64,000 nt of DNA from Clostridia bacterium (GTDB taxonomy: Bacteria > Bacillota > Clostridia > Christensenellales > Aristaeellaceae), in NCBI GenBank assembly GCA_017469265.1, contig JAFUGS010000020.1, positions 1 to 64,000 of the forward strand, in the 5' to 3' direction. The position numbers and the translations under genes are program-made. The notes under the pieces are model-generated. The model had not been told where the DNA came from, ran no database searches, and was given only the letters and a program-made list of their open reading frames with translations. Shown in pieces: positions 42,937 through 52,799 of the stretch (its first letter is position 1; every line of letters begins with the position of its first letter).

Positions 42937-45576
42937 TTACTGCTTGTCCTTGATCGCGGCCTGCGCGGCAGCCAGCCGGGCGATCGGCACACGGAAGGGA
43001 GAGCAGCTCACATAGTCCAGACCGATCTTGTGGCAGAATTCCACAGAGCTCGGATCGCCGCCATGCTCGCCGCAGATGCCCACATGCAGCTTCGGATTCA
43101 CGGGACGACCCAGCTTGATGGCCATTTCCATCAGCTTGCCAACGCCGGTCTGATCCAGCTTGGCGAAGGGATCGTTCTCGAAAATCTTGGTATCATAATA
43201 GGCGTTCAGGAACTTGCCCGCGTCATCGCGGCTGAAGCCGAAGGTCATCTGGGTCAGGTCGTTGGTACCAAAGCAGAAGAAGTCCGCTTCCGTGGCGATC
43301 TCATCCGCTGTCAGCGCGGCACGCGGAATCTCGATCATGGTGCCGACTTCATACTCCAGCTTCACATCGGAAGCGGCGATTTCAGCGTCGGCGGTCTCCA
43401 CAACCACCTTCTTGACAAACTTCAGCTCCTTGATTTCGCAAACCAGCGGAATCATGATTTCAGGCTTCACATCCCAGTCGGGATGGGCCTTCTTGGTGTT
43501 GATGGCGGCACGGATCACGGCCTTGGTCTGCATCCTGGCGATTTCCGGATAGGTGACCGCCAGACGGCATCCACGGTGGCCCATCATCGGGTTGAACTCA
43601 TGCAGGGAAGCAATGATGTTCTTGATGGTCTCCACGCTCTTGTTCTGGGCCTTGGCCAGCGCGGCGATTTCCTCTTCCGTGGTGGGCACGAACTCATGCA
43701 GCGGCGGATCCAGGAAGCGGATGCAGACGGGGCAGCCTTCCAGCGCTTCGTACAGCTTCTCGAAGTCACCCTGCTGATAGGGCAGAATCTTGTTCAGGGC
43801 CACTTCCCTTTCCTCGGCGGTGTCAGAGCAGATCATCTCACGGAAGGCGGCGATGCGCTCCGGCTCGAAGAACATATGCTCGGTGCGGCACAGGCCGATG
43901 CCTTCCGCGCCCAGCTCACGGGCCTTCCTGGCGTCGGAGGGCGTATCCGCGTTCGTGCGGACCTTCAGGCGGCGGTACTTGTCCGCCCAGGCCATGATAC
44001 GGCCGAATTCGCCGGCGATGGTGGCGTCCACAGTGGGGATGATGCCGTCGTAGATCTTACCGGTGGAACCGTCGATGGAGATGAAGTCACCTTCATGATA
44101 GGTCTTGCCGGCCAGATCGAACTTTTTGTTCTCCTCGTCCATGGCGATGTCGCCGCAGCCGGACACGCAGCACTTGCCCATGCCGCGGGCCACGACAGCC
44201 GCGTGAGAGGTCATGCCGCCGCGCACGGTCAGGATGCCCTGCGCGCTCTTCATGCCGGTGATATCTTCCGGAGAGGTCTCCAGACGAACCAGGACGACCT
44301 TCTCGCCGCGGGCTGCCCAGGCTTCCGCGTCCTCCGCGGTGAAGACGATCTTGCCGCAGGCCGCGCCGGGAGAAGCACCCAGGCCCTTGCCGACAGGTTC
44401 AGCCTTCTTCAGAGCCGCCGCGTCAAACTGGGGATGCAGCAGGGTGTCCAGGTTCCGGGGATCAATCATGGCTACGGCTTCCTCTTCCGTGCGCATGCCT
44501 TCGTCCACCAGGTCGCAGGCAATCTTCAGCGCGGCGGGAGCGGTACGCTTGCCGTTCCGGCACTGCAGCATGTAGAGCTTGCCGTTTTCCACGGTGAACT
44601 CCATATCCTGCATGTCGCGGTAATGCTTTTCAAGGATGTCACACACGCGTACAAAGTCCGCGTAGGCTTCAGGGAACTTTTCCTCCATCTGGGAGATGGG
44701 CATGGGCGTACGGACGCCAGCCACCACGTCTTCACCCTGGGCATTGGTCAGGAATTCGCCCATGAGCTTCTTCTCGCCCGTGGCGGGATCCCGCGTGAAG
44801 GCCACGCCGGTACCGGAATTGTCATTCAGGTTGCCGAACACCATGGGCATGACGTTGACCGCGGTGCCCCAGCTGTAAGGAATGTCGTTATCCCGGCGGT
44901 ACACGTTGGCGCGGGGGTTATCCCAGGAACGGAACACGGCCTTGATGGCGCCCATCAGCTGTTCCTTGGGATCGGAGGGGAAGTCCTGGCCGATCTTGTT
45001 CTTGTACTCCGCCTTGAAGGCAGCGGCCAGTTCCTTCAGATCCGCCGCGGTCAGCTCCACGTCGAAGGTCACACCGCGGTTCTTCTTCATTTCATCGATC
45101 AGCTGCTCGAAATACTTCTTGCCAACTTCCATCACGACGTCGGAGTACATCTGGATGAAACGGCGATAGCTGTCATACACGAAGCGCTCGAATTTGGGAT
45201 CCGGGTTGCCGGCGATCATGGCAGCCACCACGTCGTCATTCAGGCCCAGGTTCAGGATGGTGTCCATCATGCCAGGCATGGAGGCACGGGCACCGGAACG
45301 GACGGAAACCAGCAGTGGGTTCTTCAGATCGCCGAACTTCTTGCCGTTGATCTCTTCCATCTTGGCGATGTATTCCATGATCTGCGCCTGGATTTCATCG
45401 TTGATCTGACGGCCATCTTCATAGTACTGGGTGCAGGCTTCAGTGGAAATGGTGAAACCCTGGGGAACAGGCAGACCAATGTTGGTCATCTCCGCCAGGT
45501 TCGCGCCTTTGCCGCCCAGCAGCTCCCGCATGTTGGCGTTACCTTCACTGAAGAGGTACAGATACTTCTTGGACAT
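42937..45576 (-). CDS. ppdK: Pyruvate, phosphate dikinase
   Basis: Interconverts PEP, AMP and PPi with pyruvate, ATP and Pi, giving PPi-linked glycolysis or gluconeogenesis. The 879-residue length matches the family. The ATP-binding part starts FSEGNANMRELLGGKGANLAEM; the phosphohistidine region GGMTSHAAVVARGMGK is near 450-465; and the catalytic Cys is in GICGEHGGDP near 832-841. GAGGAGG 10 bases before ATG 45576 fixes the start. It is monocistronic. Confidence 0.98.
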   Translation of the reverse strand: MSKKYLYLFSEGNANMRELLGGKGANLAEMTNIGLPVPQGFTISTEACTQYYEDGRQINDEIQAQIMEYIAKMEEINGKKFGDLKNPLLVSVRSGARASMPGMMDTILNLGLNDDVVAAMIAGNPDPKFERFVYDSYRRFIQMYSDVVMEVGKKYFEQLIDEMKKNRGVTFDVELTAADLKELAAAFKAEYKNKIGQDFPSDPKEQLMGAIKAVFRSWDNPRANVYRRDNDIPYSWGTAVNVMPMVFGNLNDNSGTGVAFTRDPATGEKKLMGEFLTNAQGEDVVAGVRTPMPISQMEEKFPEAYADFVRVCDILEKHYRDMQDMEFTVENGKLYMLQCRNGKRTAPAALKIACDLVDEGMRTEEEAVAMIDPRNLDTLLHPQFDAAALKKAEPVGKGLGASPGAACGKIVFTAEDAEAWAARGEKVVLVRLETSPEDITGMKSAQGILTVRGGMTSHAAVVARGMGKCCVSGCGDIAMDEENKKFDLAGKTYHEGDFISIDGSTGKIYDGIIPTVDATIAGEFGRIMAWADKYRRLKVRTNADTPSDARKARELGAEGIGLCRTEHMFFEPERIAAFREMICSDTAEEREVALNKILPYQQGDFEKLYEALEGCPVCIRFLDPPLHEFVPTTEEEIAALAKAQNKSVETIKNIIASLHEFNPMMGHRGCRLAVTYPEIARMQTKAVIRAAINTKKAHPDWDVKPEIMIPLVCEIKELKFVKKVVVETADAEIAASDVKLEYEVGTMIEIPRAALTADEIATEADFFCFGTNDLTQMTFGFSRDDAGKFLNAYYDTKIFENDPFAKLDQTGVGKLMEMAIKLGRPVNPKLHVGICGEHGGDPSSVEFCHKIGLDYVSCSPFRVPIARLAAAQAAIKDKQ

Positions 45577-45639
45577 TGGAAACTCCTCCTCGATCAAATT
45601 CAGCGCGCAGGACAAAAAGACGTCACGCGCATCATTCAG

Positions 45640-45668
45640 ATTATACCCTTTCCCTTTCTTTTTGGCAA
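45640..45668 (-). promoter_or_regulatory. ppdK promoter
   Basis: Minus strand TTGCCA (45668-45663), 17-base spacer, TATAAT (45645-45640). Confidence 0.8.
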
Positions 45669-45700
45669 GCCCCTTTTTGGTTGAGAAAGCGGAAATTCAA

Positions 45701-45728
45701 AGGGCTCCGGCATCTCTGCCGGAGCCCT
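45701..45728 (-). terminator. Terminator at the end of the rnf operon
   Basis: A 12-base-pair stem AGGGCTCCGGCA/TGCCGGAGCCCT with a 4-base loop, followed on the minus strand by TTGAATTT, lies 11 bases after the rnfB stop and upstream of the ppdK promoter. Confidence 0.75.
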
Positions 45729-45739
45729 GAAATCCATGA

Positions 45740-46909
45740 TTACTTTTCGGAGCCCGCCGCTGTCTGAGACGCGGCTGCTTCCCGCTCCTTCCGGGCTTTC
45801 AGCGCGGCATCGATTTTCGCCTGCACCTCCGGGGAATACTTGGGCTTCTCCACCTTTGGCGCCGGCACGTCCACCGATACCTCCTCAGGGGTGGTTCCGA
45901 TCTTGGAGAAAGCATCCCTTGTATGCTCCCGGACCTTCATGGTGATGCATTTCTTCGGGCATTTCTCCGCACACTTGCCGCATCCGGTACAGGCATCCAG
46001 CACCTCATGAGGCTTTCGGGTCTCGCCCACGATGGATTCGAAGGGACACTGCCGTTTGCAAAGACCGCAACCGATGCATTCGTCCTTATTGATCTCCGCG
46101 ATTCTCCGCTGATCCCACGCGGCCCAGATCGCGTTGGTGGGACAGGCTTCGGCGCACATCATGCACCCGCGGCATTTATCCGGGTCGATCACGGGCAAAT
46201 GATCCTTCATCTCCAGCGCGCCAAACTTGCAGGCGTTATAGCAGCGCTCGCAGCCGATGCATCCGACACGGCAGTTATCACTGACCAGGATTCCCTTATC
46301 CGCCGCCCGGCACAGCAGGCGTACCGGCTGATCAGCCGGCTGCAGCTGAATCACATGCCGGGGACACACCTCCACGCATTTCCCGCAGCTCTGGCACTTT
46401 TCCCGATCCACCACGGCGATTCCCTTCACAGGATCAATATGGATCGCGTCAAAAGGACAGGCCCGGACGCAGGTTCCGAAACCCAGACAGGCATATTTGC
46501 AGCTGCGATTGCCGTCATTCACCAGGGATGCGGCCACACAGTCCTGAATACCGCTGTAATGGAATTTAGTCTTGCAGTGTTCCAGATCTCCCTGGCAGCT
46601 GACCTGCGCTACCATTTTCGCGCCTTCCTCCTGGGCTTCCTGGCCCATGGCCTCGGCGATTTTCTTTGCCACTTCGCTCCCGCCTACCGGGCAGGCATTC
46701 ACCGGCGCTTTTCCGGCGGCGATGGCGTCCGCGCAGCCGTCACAGCCCGGATACCCGCACCCGCCGCAGTTGGCACCGGGCAGCAGTTCCCGGACCGCGT
46801 CCCGCTGCGGATTCGCGGGCACGGCAAAAATCTTGGACGCGGCCGTAAGCAGGATCCCGAAAAGTGCCCCCATGCCGCCGAGGACCAGCGCCGCATATAA
46901 TACTTCCAT
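45740..46909 (-). CDS. rnfB: Rnf complex subunit RnfB with expanded iron-sulfur content
   Basis: Accepts electrons from reduced ferredoxin for the Rnf complex. Residues 1-30 are a membrane anchor. C48, C51, C56 and C59 form the N-terminal GANCGGCGYPGC cluster. Six ferredoxin-like clusters follow: C137/141/147/151, C172/175/178/182, C213/217/220/223/227, C246/249/252/256, C278/281/284/288 and C307/310/313/317. The last two form an added 2[4Fe-4S] unit. The 389-residue length is well above that of proteobacterial RnfB. An Ala/Lys/Glu tail ends it. Confidence 0.95.
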   Translation of the reverse strand: MEVLYAALVLGGMGALFGILLTAASKIFAVPANPQRDAVRELLPGANCGGCGYPGCDGCADAIAAGKAPVNACPVGGSEVAKKIAEAMGQEAQEEGAKMVAQVSCQGDLEHCKTKFHYSGIQDCVAASLVNDGNRSCKYACLGFGTCVRACPFDAIHIDPVKGIAVVDREKCQSCGKCVEVCPRHVIQLQPADQPVRLLCRAADKGILVSDNCRVGCIGCERCYNACKFGALEMKDHLPVIDPDKCRGCMMCAEACPTNAIWAAWDQRRIAEINKDECIGCGLCKRQCPFESIVGETRKPHEVLDACTGCGKCAEKCPKKCITMKVREHTRDAFSKIGTTPEEVSVDVPAPKVEKPKYSPEVQAKIDAALKARKEREAAASQTAAGSEK

Positions 46910-46926
46910 TCTTTTCGCGATCCTCC

Positions 46927-47505
46927 TTATCCAATCAGTCCACTAAAGCCCATGAAAGAAACCGCCATCAGGCCCGCGGCAATCAGCGCGCCGGGAAAAC
47001 CTTCCATCCATTTGGGCACGTTGCTCAATTCCAGCCGCTCCCGGATGCAGCTGAACAGCAGCAGGCTCAGCGTAAAACCCAGCGCGCTGAAGCATCCGCT
47101 CAGCGTGCTCTGCAGCAGACCGTATCCGTTGTTGGAATTCAGCACGGCCACGCCCAGCACCGCGCAGTTGGTGGTAATCAGCGGCAGGTAAACGCCCAGC
47201 GCCTGATACAGGCTGAAGCTCAGCTTTTTCAGCGCCATCTCCACCAGCTGAACCAGCACGGCGATCACCAGGATGAAGGCGATGGTCCGCAGGTACATCA
47301 GGTCCAGCGGAATCAGCAGAAAATGCTCCACCATCCAGGTCATAAAGGAGGCCAGGGTCATGACGAAGGTCACGGCCAGGCCCATGCCCAGCGCCGTGTC
47401 AAACTTTTTGGAAACGCCCAGGAAAGGACAGATACCCAGGAACTGGCTCATAACATAGTTATTCACCAGCAGGCATCCCACCAGCATCAGCAGATATTCC
47501 GTCAT
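46927..47505 (-). CDS. rnfA: Rnf complex subunit RnfA
   Basis: A 192-residue integral membrane subunit with six predicted helices. The cysteines in LGICPFLGV near 25 and TTNCAVLGV near 112 match the pair that, with those of RnfE, can hold a membrane [2Fe-2S] cluster. It overlaps rnfE by 4 bases (ATGA). Confidence 0.96.
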   Translation of the reverse strand: MTEYLLMLVGCLLVNNYVMSQFLGICPFLGVSKKFDTALGMGLAVTFVMTLASFMTWMVEHFLLIPLDLMYLRTIAFILVIAVLVQLVEMALKKLSFSLYQALGVYLPLITTNCAVLGVAVLNSNNGYGLLQSTLSGCFSALGFTLSLLLFSCIRERLELSNVPKWMEGFPGALIAAGLMAVSFMGFSGLIG

Positions 47506-48146
47506 GCCGCTGCCGCCTCCTTCCTTTCAAGCATCTTCGCGTCAATCTTTTTCCGCACCATGTTCACGATGATCAGCAGCACGCCAAGGGTCAGAAAACC
47601 GCCGCTGGGCGCCACCAGGATGGCCATCGGATGGTAGCCGCTGCCCATGATATCCATTCCGAACAGGGTACCCGCGCCAAAGATCTCCCGTACGGAGGCC
47701 AGCACTGTGATCGCCAGGGTAAAGCCTAGTCCCATGCCCAGGCCATCGCCAAGCGCCAGAATCGGCCCGTTTTTAAAGGCGAATGCTTCCGCCCGCGCGA
47801 AGATAATGCAGTTCACCACGATAAGGGGAATATACAGCCCCAGCGTCGCGCTCAGATCCGGCATATAGGCTTTCAGCATCATCTCCACAATGGTAACGAA
47901 GCTGGCGATGACCACGATGAAGGCGGGAATCCGAATCTTGTCGGAAATCAGATTCCGCAGCAGGGAAATAAACAGATTGGAGCAAACCAGCACGACCGTG
48001 GTGCTCAGCCCCATGCCGATGGCGTTGCTGGCCGCGGTGGTTACCGCCAGGGTCGGGCACATGCCCACCATCAGTACGAAGGTCGGGTTTTCAAACAGCA
48101 GGCCGTTTAGCAGCGCGCTCCAGAAGGTTTTCTTCTTCTCAGCCAT
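47502..48146 (-). CDS. rnfE: Rnf complex subunit RnfE
   Basis: A 214-residue membrane subunit homologous to RnfA. Cysteines occur in VGMCPTLAV near 29 and VVNCIIFAR near 112. [11 protein letters not shown] marks the family. ATG 48146 lies inside the end of rnfD, with GGGGAGGTGAGG 4-15 bases upstream, so the two genes touch directly with no rnfG between them. Confidence 0.96.
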   Translation of the reverse strand: MAEKKKTFWSALLNGLLFENPTFVLMVGMCPTLAVTTAASNAIGMGLSTTVVLVCSNLFISLLRNLISDKIRIPAFIVVIASFVTIVEMMLKAYMPDLSATLGLYIPLIVVNCIIFARAEAFAFKNGPILALGDGLGMGLGFTLAITVLASVREIFGAGTLFGMDIMGSGYHPMAILVAPSGGFLTLGVLLIIVNMVRKKIDAKMLERKEAAAA

Positions 48147-49080
48147 GGGCCCTCACCTCCCCAAAGGTCTTTCCGGCGGTAAACCGGTCGATCAGCGGTG
48201 TCATGACGTTCATGAAGAGAATGGCAAAGCTGCATCCTTCCACATAAGTCGCGTAGCTGCGAATCACGAAAAGCAGGATACCGCATCCAAGGCCCATGAT
48301 GATGCGGCCCAGGCTGGACATGGGGCAGGTCACATAATCCGTCGCCATAAAGAAAGCGCCCAGCAGCAACCCCCCGCTCAGAATCTCCATCAGCGCCACA
48401 CGGAAGCCGTCCTGAATCAGGTAGCATACAAAAGCGGCCCCGATAAAACACACCGGAATACGCCAGTCTACGATGCCCCGGAGAATCAGATACAGTCCGC
48501 CAATCAGAATAGCGATTTTGCAGGTTTCCCCAAGCACACCGCCGCAGTTGCCGATCAGCAGATCCCAGAGCTTCAGGTCCGTGCCCTGATTCTCCACGAT
48601 CTGCGCCAGGGGGGTTGCGGAAGAAGCGGCATCTGACATAAATCGGGTTGCGGGGTAGCTGGCCATGATGCCGGACCAGCTGACAAACAGCACCGCCCGG
48701 GCAGTCAGCGCGGGATTCATGAAGTTTCCGCCCAGCCCGCCGAAGCACTGTTTTACCAGCACGATCGCAATTATGCCGCCGGCCAGCGGTACCCACAGCG
48801 GCGCGTTGGCCGGAATGTTGTAAGCCAGAAGCAGCCCGGTCACCACGGCGCTCCAGTCCCCGATCAGGATCTTCTGATGGTTGATTCTTTGGAACATGTA
48901 CTCACTGACAACGCAGCTGATAACGGAGGTCACCATGATGGCCAGGGCATTCCATCCAAAGAGAATAATGCCCGCGATGCCGGCGGGGGCAAGCGCAAGA
49001 CATACCTCCTGCATAATGCTCCGCGTCGTCCGGCTGGAGCGAAGATGGGGTGATGAAGAAACGGTCAGAGTCTTCTGCAT
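48139..49080 (-). CDS. rnfD: Rnf complex subunit RnfD
   Basis: A 313-residue membrane subunit with eight to ten helices. The covalent FMN site appears as DAASSATPL near 152-160 (usual SGAT, here SSAT), with threonine the expected attachment. HLRSSRTTRSIMQEV opens the family. It starts 4 bases after rnfC. Downstream it runs straight into rnfE. Confidence 0.95.
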   Translation of the reverse strand: MQKTLTVSSSPHLRSSRTTRSIMQEVCLALAPAGIAGIILFGWNALAIMVTSVISCVVSEYMFQRINHQKILIGDWSAVVTGLLLAYNIPANAPLWVPLAGGIIAIVLVKQCFGGLGGNFMNPALTARAVLFVSWSGIMASYPATRFMSDAASSATPLAQIVENQGTDLKLWDLLIGNCGGVLGETCKIAILIGGLYLILRGIVDWRIPVCFIGAAFVCYLIQDGFRVALMEILSGGLLLGAFFMATDYVTCPMSSLGRIIMGLGCGILLFVIRSYATYVEGCSFAILFMNVMTPLIDRFTAGKTFGEVRAHG

Positions 49081-49083
49081 GGC

Positions 49084-50502
49084 TTAAACCGTCTCCTTTC
49101 CTGTTTCTTCAGCCGCCTGTTTCGCTGCGGCCTCCTGCGCCAGCCGCGCTTCCTCCTGCGCCTTGCGGGCAGCTTCGCGGCGGCGTTTTCGCTGAATTCC
49201 GTTCTTCGCGGTCCGCATGCTCTGCGTCAGGCTTCGCTTTGCCGGGCATACAAAACTGCAGCAGCCGCATTCGATGCAGTTCATAACCCCGATCTTTTCC
49301 GCGTCCTCCAGCCGGTCATGCCGGGTGAAGGCGTCTATCCGGCTGGGGAAAAGTTTCATGGGACAGGCTTCCCTGCATGCTCCACATTTAATGCAGGGGC
49401 TCTCCTTTGGCTCCATCGCCTCCTCACCCAAAGCCACCAGGCCGCTGCAGCCTTTGGTTACCGGGATGTCCAGCCGCGCAATGGCCATGCCCATCATAGG
49501 CCCGCCGTAAATAAACTGGCGAATATGAGGCTGGAAGCCGCCGCAGGCTTCGATCAGGTGGTCAATTGGCGTACCGATGCGCACAAGGAAATTCCCGGGG
49601 TTGTTGACCAGACCGCCGACCGTGGTGATCCGGTCGATCAGCGGGCGGCCTTCACGGATGGCCCGGTCAATGGCATACACCGTCCCCACATTGCAGACCA
49701 CGACTCCCACATCCAGGGGCAGACCCCCATTGGGTACCTGCCGCCGCGTCAGCGCGTAAACCAGCTGTTTCTCTCCGCCCTGAGGATAACGAACCGGCAG
49801 CCCGACCACGCGTACTCCGTCCACGTTCTTCGCCGCGGCGGTCAGCAGATCAATGGCGTCCGGCTTGTTGTTCTCAATGCCGATCAGGGCCTCGTCCACT
49901 TCCAGCGCCAGCATCATCAGGCGGACACCGTCTATGATATCCGTCGCCTTTTCCAGCATCAGCCGATGATCCGCCGTCAGGTATGGCTCGCATTCCGCGC
50001 CGTTCAGCACCAGCTTTTCGATCTTTTTTCCGCCGGAGGGCGAAAGCTTCACCGCTGTCGGAAAGGTCGCGCCGCCCAGACCCACAATCCCCGCTTCCCG
50101 GACGATCTGCTGCAGCTCCTGCGCGCTGAGGGTTTCCGGATGGTCTGAGGGATGGAGCTCCACCCATTCCTCCTGATAATCGTTGTCAATCAGCACGGCG
50201 GGCACCATGGTGCCGTTCGCCAGCATGGCGTCCTGCACGGCCCGGACCGTACCGGAAACGCTGGCGTGCACCGGCGCGGAAACAAAGCCGCCGGCTTCAC
50301 CAATCTTCTGTCCGATCCGGACATGATCCCCTGGCGCCACGAGAGCCTTCGCGGGTGCGCCGATATGCTGCTGCAGGGGAATAATCACCCGCGGCGGAGC
50401 GTCCAGCGATCGAATCGGGTTCTGGCCGTTGACCACTTTCCCGTTCGCTCCTTCTCTTGGGTGAATGCCGCCAGGAAACATTCTCTTTTCAAACACAGGC
50501 AA
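49084..50502 (-). CDS. rnfC: Rnf complex subunit RnfC
   Basis: The NAD/FMN- and iron-sulfur-bearing subunit that reduces NAD+. The 472-residue protein has an N-terminal barrel (HPREGANGK), the flavin/NAD region GIVGLGGATFPTAVKL near 142-157 and ECEPYLTADHRLM near 172. Two clusters are CIKCGACREACP near 370 and CIECGCCSFVCP near 408. The lysine/Ala-rich C-terminus is low complexity. It is the first gene of the operon. Confidence 0.96.
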   Translation of the reverse strand: MPVFEKRMFPGGIHPREGANGKVVNGQNPIRSLDAPPRVIIPLQQHIGAPAKALVAPGDHVRIGQKIGEAGGFVSAPVHASVSGTVRAVQDAMLANGTMVPAVLIDNDYQEEWVELHPSDHPETLSAQELQQIVREAGIVGLGGATFPTAVKLSPSGGKKIEKLVLNGAECEPYLTADHRLMLEKATDIIDGVRLMMLALEVDEALIGIENNKPDAIDLLTAAAKNVDGVRVVGLPVRYPQGGEKQLVYALTRRQVPNGGLPLDVGVVVCNVGTVYAIDRAIREGRPLIDRITTVGGLVNNPGNFLVRIGTPIDHLIEACGGFQPHIRQFIYGGPMMGMAIARLDIPVTKGCSGLVALGEEAMEPKESPCIKCGACREACPMKLFPSRIDAFTRHDRLEDAEKIGVMNCIECGCCSFVCPAKRSLTQSMRTAKNGIQRKRRREAARKAQEEARLAQEAAAKQAAEETGKETV

Positions 50503-50537
50503 AAGCCCTCCTTCCAGGCTTTCAGATTCTTTTCGGA

Positions 50538-50567
50538 ATTATAGCATATTCTGGCCCGGAACGACAA
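50538..50567 (-). promoter_or_regulatory. rnf operon promoter
   Basis: Minus strand TTGTCG (50567-50562), 18-base spacer, TATAAT (50543-50538), about 35 bases before rnfC. Confidence 0.6.
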
Positions 50568-50603
50568 AACAATTTTTTAACAATCCGGCCCGTTTCTTTT
50601 GCT

Positions 50604-52325
50604 TTATTCGCTTTCATGTCGCGCAGCAGCCACGGTTTCCCCTGCCTCCAGCATTTTTCGGGCATAGGCCTTGGCTTCCGAACCGCTTCCTTCCGCGCCG
50701 CTGATCATTCGGGCCACCTCCTGAATCCGTCCCTCCCGGTCCAGAAGCGTCACCCTTGTGCGGGTTCTTCCGTTTTCCACGGATTTCTCCACCAGAAATT
50801 CATAATCCGCCGCGGCGGCAATCTGTGGCAGGTGCGTCACGCAGATCACCTGACGTTTCCGTGCGATCGCGTGCATTTTTTCCGCGACCACCTGCGCCAT
50901 TCTTCCGCTGATGCCGGTATCGATCTCATCGAAAACCATACAGTCCACACCGCTGCCTTCCGCTTCCAGCGCTTTCAGTGCCAGCATCATCCGGCTCAGT
51001 TCACCGCCGGAGGCGATCCTGGCTAGCGGCTTCAGTGGTTCTCCCGGGTTGGGAGAAATCAGGAAGGATGTCTGATCATCCCCCATGGGCCGCGGCATGG
51101 GTTTCCGCTCCCCTTCCGGTTCAGAAAAAGCCACGGAAAACACGGTCTTTTCCATCCCCAGATCCTTCAGCTGCGCCATCATATCCTGTTCAAAGCGCCT
51201 GGCCACCGCTTTTCTGCTTTCGCTCAGCTCCCGGGCCGCACCACGGTAGGCGGCCAGCAGCCGTTTATGCTCCGCCGCGGTCTCCGCAAGCCGGTCCTCC
51301 AGGGAGCATAGCTGCTCGTATTCCGCTTCCATCTTTTGCTGCTCGGAGATCACTTCGTCCAGTGTTGCGCCGTATTTCCGCTCCAGGCGGCGGATCAGGT
51401 CCAGGCGTTCCTCTGTCTTTTCCAGCTTTCCGGGGTCATGGTCAAAGCTGTCCATCGCCGCACTGATCTCGAAAGCGACTTCCTCCAGCTCATAGTATGC
51501 GTTCTCGCACCGGGAAGCCAGGCTTTTCATGGTTTCACCATATTTCCCCAGGCTGCCCAGGGTTCCGGCAGCGGCCTTGATTTTTTCCAGACTGCTGGCT
51601 TCGTTTTCCCCATAGCTGAGCGCTTCCCTGGCGCCGCGCAGGGCGGAGACAATCTTCTCCGCGTTTCGCAGCCGGGCCCCTTCCTGCTGCAGCGTTTCCT
51701 CCTCCCCCGGCTTCAGTCTGGCCTGGTGCAGTTCCTTCAGGTCTGCTTCCAGTTCCTGAAGCCTTCGCTGTTTCTGATCGTTTTCCCGTTTCATTCTCGC
51801 GTACTGACGGTGTACACCCAGAAAAGCTTCGCAGGCTTCCTCAGTTTTCCGCATCAGCGTCCGGTGTTCCGCGCTGCCCATCCGGTCCAGAAAGCGAAGC
51901 TGCATTTCCTCATCCATGAGGAACTGGTGCTCATGCTGCCCGTGAATATCCATCAGCAGCGTCCCCAGTTCCCTGAGCAGCCCGGCGGACACCATCACAC
52001 CGCATACGCGGCACACATTTTTCCCGCTGGCGGTCATCTCGCGGTACAGAACCAGACCATCCTCTGCGTCAATTCCTTCTCGCCGCAGCACCGCCTGCGC
52101 CTCGGGATTCCCGGTTGCATCAAAAATCGCTTCTACGCTGGCCTTATCTTCTCCCGTCCGGATCAGGCTTCTGTCCGCCCTTCCGCCCAGGATCAGATTC
52201 ACCGCGTCCACCACAATGCTCTTGCCCGCGCCGGTCTCGCCGCTGAGCGCCTGCATTCCCGGCTGAAATCGGATGGTCAGCTCTTCGATCAGTACGATGT
52301 TTCGGATCGTCAGGGACTGAATCAT
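50604..52325 (-). CDS. recN: DNA repair protein RecN
   Basis: An SMC-like ATPase in double-strand break repair. The 573 residues include Walker A GETGAGKS at 29-36, a long central coiled coil (about 150-370), the ABC signature LSRMMLALKA near 450 and Walker B CMVFDEIDTGISG near 470. It lies after argR in the classic Bacillota order. Confidence 0.96.
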   Translation of the reverse strand: MIQSLTIRNIVLIEELTIRFQPGMQALSGETGAGKSIVVDAVNLILGGRADRSLIRTGEDKASVEAIFDATGNPEAQAVLRREGIDAEDGLVLYREMTASGKNVCRVCGVMVSAGLLRELGTLLMDIHGQHEHQFLMDEEMQLRFLDRMGSAEHRTLMRKTEEACEAFLGVHRQYARMKRENDQKQRRLQELEADLKELHQARLKPGEEETLQQEGARLRNAEKIVSALRGAREALSYGENEASSLEKIKAAAGTLGSLGKYGETMKSLASRCENAYYELEEVAFEISAAMDSFDHDPGKLEKTEERLDLIRRLERKYGATLDEVISEQQKMEAEYEQLCSLEDRLAETAAEHKRLLAAYRGAARELSESRKAVARRFEQDMMAQLKDLGMEKTVFSVAFSEPEGERKPMPRPMGDDQTSFLISPNPGEPLKPLARIASGGELSRMMLALKALEAEGSGVDCMVFDEIDTGISGRMAQVVAEKMHAIARKRQVICVTHLPQIAAAADYEFLVEKSVENGRTRTRVTLLDREGRIQEVARMISGAEGSGSEAKAYARKMLEAGETVAAARHESE

Positions 52326-52346
52326 TCCCTGTCCTCCTTTCGGTGC

Positions 52347-52799
52347 TCAGCGTTCCGTCAGCTGCAAGATCTGATCCGCGGCCAGACGCGCGCCTTCCGT
52401 GTCCCGCGCCACGAGAAAGATGGTATTGTCTCCCGCGATGGAGCCCAGTATTTCCGGCATGGCCATGGTGTCCAGGGCTTCCGCGGCCGTATTCGCCGAT
52501 CCGCTCAGCGTTTTGACAACAATCATCTGTCCGGCGGATTCCACACTGAGGACGCAGTCCTTCAGCATGCGGATCAGCCGGTCGCTGAGTCCGGGGCCCT
52601 CCCATTCCGGCGCGGCGTACTGGTATCCGCCTTCCTGCAGTGGAACCTTCATCAGGTGCATTTCCTTCATGTCCCGGGACACCGTGGCCTGGGTTACCTG
52701 AAATCCTCTGGCGCGCAGCGCTTCAGCCAGGTCTTCCTGTGTCTGAATTACCTGCTCCTTCAGCAGTGCGCGTATCGCGGTCTGCCTTTCGCTCTTCAT
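52347..52799 (-). CDS. argR: Arginine repressor ArgR/AhrC
   Basis: A 150-residue arginine-dependent regulator. The winged HTH is at about 18-45 (QEDLAEALRARGFQVTQATVSRDMKEM). The C-terminal hexamer domain contains GSIAGDNTIFLVARD near 118 with the conserved GDNT that contacts arginine. It overlaps nadK by 4 bases. Confidence 0.95.
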   Translation of the reverse strand: MKSERQTAIRALLKEQVIQTQEDLAEALRARGFQVTQATVSRDMKEMHLMKVPLQEGGYQYAAPEWEGPGLSDRLIRMLKDCVLSVESAGQMIVVKTLSGSANTAAEALDTMAMPEILGSIAGDNTIFLVARDTEGARLAADQILQLTER

